This document shows positions 13,075 through 16,350 of a stretch of DNA of 16,350 nt, in pieces; within the stretch, counting starts at the first letter, position 1, and every line of letters begins with the position of its first letter. Location: the NCBI GenBank assembly GCA_009921765.1, contig RFXC01000081.1, positions 1-16,350 on the forward strand. The letters run 5' to 3'. The translations under genes were made by a program, and so were the position numbers. The notes beneath the pieces are model-generated. The model saw nothing but the letters and a program-made list of their open reading frames with translations. It made no database searches and was not told the DNA's origin. This DNA comes from Betaproteobacteria bacterium (lineage in GTDB: Bacteria > Pseudomonadota > Gammaproteobacteria > Burkholderiales > Burkholderiaceae).

Positions 13075-14079
13075 ATGCAGCCCACCCGCCGTACGGTTCT
13101 TCTCGCGCTCGGCTCCTCGGCCCTCGCCGGCCCCGGATCGGTCGCTGCTCAGGCCCCCAGCGATCTGAAGTTCGGTGCCATGCCGCTTGGTTCGATCTGG
13201 TATGTGTTTGCCGCCAGTGTCTCCAAGCATATTCAGCCCGCGCTGCCCGCCGGGTCCAAGGTCGACATCATTGCGCGCGGTGGTGGCATCGGCAACCCGA
13301 TTCTAGTGAACGAGGGCAAGGCCGATGTGGCGTTTGCCAACGTCATCACCTCGGTCTGGGCGATGAATGGCGAAGAGGAAATCTACAAGGGCAAGAAATA
13401 TCCCAACATCCGCGCCCTGCTTGGCGGCCTGAACGAGGTCTGGATCGCCGGCATGCTCACCGAGGATTACATCAAGCGAACCGGCAATGACACTCTCGAG
13501 AAAGCCCTGCTTTCGAAAGAGCCGCCGCGGGTCATCATGAAGCCGGCTGGCAGTACCGTGCCCCCATCGGTTCGCATCATCTTTGAGTCGCTGGGTCTAA
13601 CGTTCGACAAGTATCGTGCGGGTGGCGGGCAGGTCATTCAGATCGATGTCGGCCAGATCCCGAACATGATGCGAAACGGCCGCGCCGACCTGTACTTTGA
13701 AAGCGTCTCGCCCGGTCACCCAGCCACCCAGGAGGTGTCGCTTACTGTGCCCTTGCGCTTTCTCGATCTTCCCGAGAAGTCTCTCAAAGCGCTCGGCCAG
13801 AATGGCCTCAAGGTGCACCCGCTTCCGCCATCGTTCAAAGGCCAGAACGGCCCCACCAAGGCGGCAGACTTCGGCACCAACATGATCGTCCACAAGGACA
13901 TGCCCGACGCCACCGCTTATGCGATCACCAAAGCCGTGATCGAGAACCGCGATGCCATCGTGTCCGAGAACAAGGCGATGGAGGGCTTCGTCGCGAAGGA
14001 TGCCTGGCGGCCCGAGAACGTGGGCATTCCCTTGCACCCCGGGGCGGTACGCTACTACCGCGAGCGCGGCTGGATGTGA
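13075..14079 (+). CDS. TRAP transporter solute-binding protein, TAXI family
   Basis: A 334-residue periplasmic receptor that captures the substrate and hands it to the TRAP permease. The first 26 residues form a signal peptide, MQPTRRTVLLALGSSALAG then SVAAQA, with twin arginines at 5-6 (TRRTVL), so export by Tat is plausible. FGAMPLGSIWYVFAASVSKH (33-52) is the usual TAXI N-terminal motif (G...G..Y). GKADVAFANV (81-90) and NGRADLYFES (201-210) are the conserved ligand-binding segments. LHPGAVRYYRERGW (320-333) is the TAXI C-terminal signature. The frame is open upstream to 12943, but AGGGAG lies 6 nt before the ATG at 13075 and the signal peptide starts there. It overlaps the permease by 4 bp. 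Few TAXI ligands are known. Confidence 0.92.
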   Translation: MQPTRRTVLLALGSSALAGPGSVAAQAPSDLKFGAMPLGSIWYVFAASVSKHIQPALPAGSKVDIIARGGGIGNPILVNEGKADVAFANVITSVWAMNGEEEIYKGKKYPNIRALLGGLNEVWIAGMLTEDYIKRTGNDTLEKALLSKEPPRVIMKPAGSTVPPSVRIIFESLGLTFDKYRAGGGQVIQIDVGQIPNMMRNGRADLYFESVSPGHPATQEVSLTVPLRFLDLPEKSLKALGQNGLKVHPLPPSFKGQNGPTKAADFGTNMIVHKDMPDATAYAITKAVIENRDAIVSENKAMEGFVAKDAWRPENVGIPLHPGAVRYYRERGWM

Positions 14080-15932
14080 GCTTGCCCGCCGCCCGGTTGC
14101 TGACCCCGAGGTTCCTGCTCGCGCTGGTGTTTCTGCTGTTCCAGCTATACCTGCTGGTCGAGCCCGTGCAGAACGCGATCGCCGTCCCGGTTCACATCGG
14201 GCTGTCGCTCCTGTCCGTGTTTGCCTGGATCCCCTCCGGGTCTCAAACGCGACATCGTGCGATCGATGCCTTGCTGCTCGCCGCAAGCGCAGCCGTGCTT
14301 GCCTATTACCTGGTTGAGTTGCCACGGCTCTCGGACCGGATGGAGAACATCGACGATGTTCTTACCATCGACTTAATTGCCGGCTCGCTCCTGCTTGTGG
14401 TCCTCATGGAGGCCGTGCGTCGGGTGGTGGGATGGAGCCTGATCTGGGTGATTGTCGCCTTCGTGGCCTACTGTTTCCTGGGCCCCTGGGCACCTGGCTG
14501 GCTCGGCTTTCAAGGCTTCGAGTTTCCGCTCTTCATCGAGATCATGACGATGGCCTCGCACGGCGTGTTGGGCGTCACCACGCAGACCTCGCTCGATTTC
14601 GTCTGGTACTTCATTCTGTTTGGCGTGGTGTATTCGGCCACGGGCGGGGGGCAGTTGTTCATCGACAGCGCATTGCGGCTGGTGGGGCAGCGTCGGGGTG
14701 GCGCAGCCAAGTCGGAAATCGTCGCCTCGGCAATGTTCGGCACCATCAGTGGCAGCGCGGTCGCCAATGTGGTGGCAACCGGCATTTTCACCATTCCGCT
14801 CATGAAGCGTACCGGCTATACGCCTGAAGAAGCCGCCGCGCACGAAGCCACGGCGTCCACTGGCGGACAACTGATGCCGCCGGTCATGGGTGTGGCGGCG
14901 TTCGTGATGGCCGAACTCCTGGTGGTGCCCTACAGCCGAATCGCGCTTGCAGGCCTCATTCCTGCGGTGGCCTACTACTTCGCGCTCTACATGATCGTCG
15001 ACCTCAAGGCACAGCACCGGCGAATTGGCACATTGTCAGCAGCCGACCTCGAGGGAATCGGCGCCATCGGTCCCCGGGCCCACATGTTTGCCTCACCGCT
15101 GGTTCTGATCGCACTCCTCGCCTTCGACTACTCTGCGCCCCTTGCCGCGCTGGTTGCCTCGGGTGTGGCACTTGTCACCTGCTATTTCCGGCGCGAATCG
15201 CGGCTGTCGCTCACCGGCTGGATCGAGATGATCGAGGAAACCGCGCGACAGGCTTCGCAGGTGGCCATCCCCATCATTGCGATCGGGATCATCATCGCCG
15301 TGGCGATCCAGTCCAACCTCGCTCTCAAATTTTCCACCCAGCTGATTTCGCTCTCGGGGGGAACGCTGATCGGCGCCCTGCTGATGATCATTCTCGGCTG
15401 CATCGTCATGGGGATGGGCTTGCCCACCGTAGCGGCCTACATCATTGGCGCCATTCTGTTCGTGCCCGCCATGACCAAGCTGGGTGTGGACACGCTCGCC
15501 GCGCATTTTTTCGTCATGTATTACTGCGTGCTGTCGATGATCACGCCACCCGTTGCACTGGCCTCCTATGCGGCCGCTGGCATCGCACAGGCCGATTCAA
15601 TGAAAACCGGCTGGCTTGCCTTCAAGCTTTCCATGGTGCTGTTCCTCATTCCCTTTGCCTTCGTCTTCGACCCGTCACTGCTCTGGAGCGGCGAGCCGCA
15701 CTGGATCGCACTCGCGTTTGTGTCGGTCATGGCCGCCACCCATGCCTGGGCGGTGATGCTCGAAGGGTATCTGCGCGCCCCGCTCGGCTGGCTCGCCCGC
15801 GCCATATTCGGCGGCCTCGCGCTAGCGATCCTGTTTGCGCCCACTGGATCGATCACCTGGGGAGTCGGTGTGGTGGCGCTAATCGCCGCGCATACGGTGA
15901 TCGTATGGCGGGACCGACAGAAGCGAGGCTGA
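14076..15932 (+). CDS. TRAP transporter fused permease (4TM/12TM type)
   Basis: A 618-residue inner-membrane protein in which the small DctQ-like and large DctM-like subunits are one chain, as is usual with TAXI receptors. The N-terminal part has about four to five hydrophobic segments (12-28, 38-52, 64-80, 99-113, 119-136), and the C-terminal part has about 12. The DctM core reads GGAAKSEIVASAMFG (208-222), then GSAVANVVATG and FTIPLMKRTGY (238-248), HEATASTGGQLMPPVMG (256-272) and later GLPTVAAYI. The start is a GTG at 14076 overlapping the receptor stop (GTGA), so the two are translationally coupled. Transport is expected to use a sodium or proton gradient. The following gene starts 2 bp after the stop. 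Confidence 0.92.
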   Translation: MSLPAARLLTPRFLLALVFLLFQLYLLVEPVQNAIAVPVHIGLSLLSVFAWIPSGSQTRHRAIDALLLAASAAVLAYYLVELPRLSDRMENIDDVLTIDLIAGSLLLVVLMEAVRRVVGWSLIWVIVAFVAYCFLGPWAPGWLGFQGFEFPLFIEIMTMASHGVLGVTTQTSLDFVWYFILFGVVYSATGGGQLFIDSALRLVGQRRGGAAKSEIVASAMFGTISGSAVANVVATGIFTIPLMKRTGYTPEEAAAHEATASTGGQLMPPVMGVAAFVMAELLVVPYSRIALAGLIPAVAYYFALYMIVDLKAQHRRIGTLSAADLEGIGAIGPRAHMFASPLVLIALLAFDYSAPLAALVASGVALVTCYFRRESRLSLTGWIEMIEETARQASQVAIPIIAIGIIIAVAIQSNLALKFSTQLISLSGGTLIGALLMIILGCIVMGMGLPTVAAYIIGAILFVPAMTKLGVDTLAAHFFVMYYCVLSMITPPVALASYAAAGIAQADSMKTGWLAFKLSMVLFLIPFAFVFDPSLLWSGEPHWIALAFVSVMAATHAWAVMLEGYLRAPLGWLARAIFGGLALAILFAPTGSITWGVGVVALIAAHTVIVWRDRQKRG

Positions 15933-15934
15933 AC

Positions 15935-16350
15935 GTGGGCGCAAAGCCAGAGTCTGGCACGGCCAGACAGCGCGCCGCAGCAACGGGTCTTCATGGCAAG
16001 GGCGCCATCTGGCCGGATGAATCCGCTGAGTTCAACGACCCGGTCACCGGCCGCCCGGTGAGAAGGATCACTTCGAACGCCTCGATTCATCATCATCCGT
16101 TTTTCTTCGTGCCGTGCTTCGACCGACAGATGAAGCGGCTCATTTTTGTGTCTCACCGCACGGGCCGCGCTCAGCTCTTTGCGGAAGAACGGAGTAGCCA
16201 CCGCCTGATTCAACTCACCGACCGGGAGGATCTTGCCGAGTGGTCGATTCATCCGTCCGCAGATGGTCGCTCGGTTTTTTTCACGGCAGGAACCGGAGGC
16301 TGGCGGCTTGACCTCGACACACTCTGCGAAACCCAACTGGCCGAGTTTGG
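15935..16350 (+). CDS. Oligogalacturonate lyase-like beta-propeller protein, N-terminal part
   Basis: The frame opens at a GTG (15935) with GAGG 6 nt upstream, and runs off the window after 138 codons. It starts 2 bp after the permease stop, so it belongs to the TRAP operon. The residues resemble the start of oligogalacturonate lyases (PF14583 type, beta-propeller): GKGAIWPDES (22-31), FNDPVTGRPVRRIT (33-46), IHHHPFFFVPCFDRQ (50-64), RLIFVSHRTG, then LIQLTD and SVFFTAG, which mark propeller blades. There is no signal peptide, so it would act in the cytoplasm on an imported ligand. Oligogalacturonate lyases cleave short uronate oligomers by beta-elimination. The metal-binding histidines lie further on and cannot be checked; a TolB-like propeller is the alternative. 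Confidence 0.65.
   Translation, partial: MGAKPESGTARQRAAATGLHGKGAIWPDESAEFNDPVTGRPVRRITSNASIHHHPFFFVPCFDRQMKRLIFVSHRTGRAQLFAEERSSHRLIQLTDREDLAEWSIHPSADGRSVFFTAGTGGWRLDLDTLCETQLAEF

Noticed and set aside
15566..16336. A 256-codon open frame on the minus strand at the right edge
   Set aside because: It is antisense to both the TRAP permease and the lyase-like gene, each of which has recognisable motifs, and its translation shows no domain.
1..16350. CRISPR array, tRNA or rRNA gene, insertion sequence or phage attachment site
   Set aside because: No regularly spaced repeat series, no cloverleaf or rRNA-like block, no transposase or integrase motif, and no terminal inverted repeats were seen.

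Overview
The window looks like chromosomal DNA from a GC-rich betaproteobacterium, most likely of the order Burkholderiales. This rests on gene content (hpnDE hopanoid genes, the lplT/alr/radA block, the tsaB-rimI-udg operon, an OmpR/EnvZ pair, TAXI-type TRAP transport) and on strong G/C bias at third codon positions. The assignment is inference; no rRNA or tRNA gene is present. Gene packing is tight, with many 1-17 bp overlaps, and I saw no insertion sequence, prophage gene, integrase or CRISPR array.

Layout. (1) 1-1487, plus strand: the last codons of a probable hpnD and a complete hpnE, both for squalene/hopanoid synthesis. (2) 1460-3884, minus strand: alr followed by radA, whose 3' end overlaps hpnE. 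(3) 4072-5334, plus strand: lplT, divergent from alr. (4) 5249-7872, minus strand: a four-gene overlapping operon in transcription order of a small membrane/exported hypothetical protein, tsaB, rimI and a family-4 uracil-DNA glycosylase, whose end runs 86 bp antisense into lplT. (5) 7991-10115, plus strand: an OmpR-like response regulator and EnvZ-like sensor kinase, overlapping by 11 bp. (6) 10286-12803, plus strand: a rubrerythrin lacking a rubredoxin domain, a two-ferredoxin-motif/CCG-domain Fe-S oxidoreductase, and a DUF3501 protein. (7) 13075-16350, plus strand: a TAXI-type TRAP receptor, a fused TRAP permease, and the start of a protein resembling oligogalacturonate lyase.

The most interesting part is region 6, which reads as an uncharacterised redox module: a di-iron protein, a likely electron-delivering Fe-S protein and a partner of unknown function. 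It is preceded by an exact direct repeat (TCAATTGGA twice, 18-bp period) and divided by two tandem stem-loops after the first gene. Region 7 is the second point of interest: a TRAP transporter of the TAXI class, for which few substrates are known, is coupled to an enzyme-like beta-propeller and so may handle a uronate-type ligand. The rest is mainly housekeeping.
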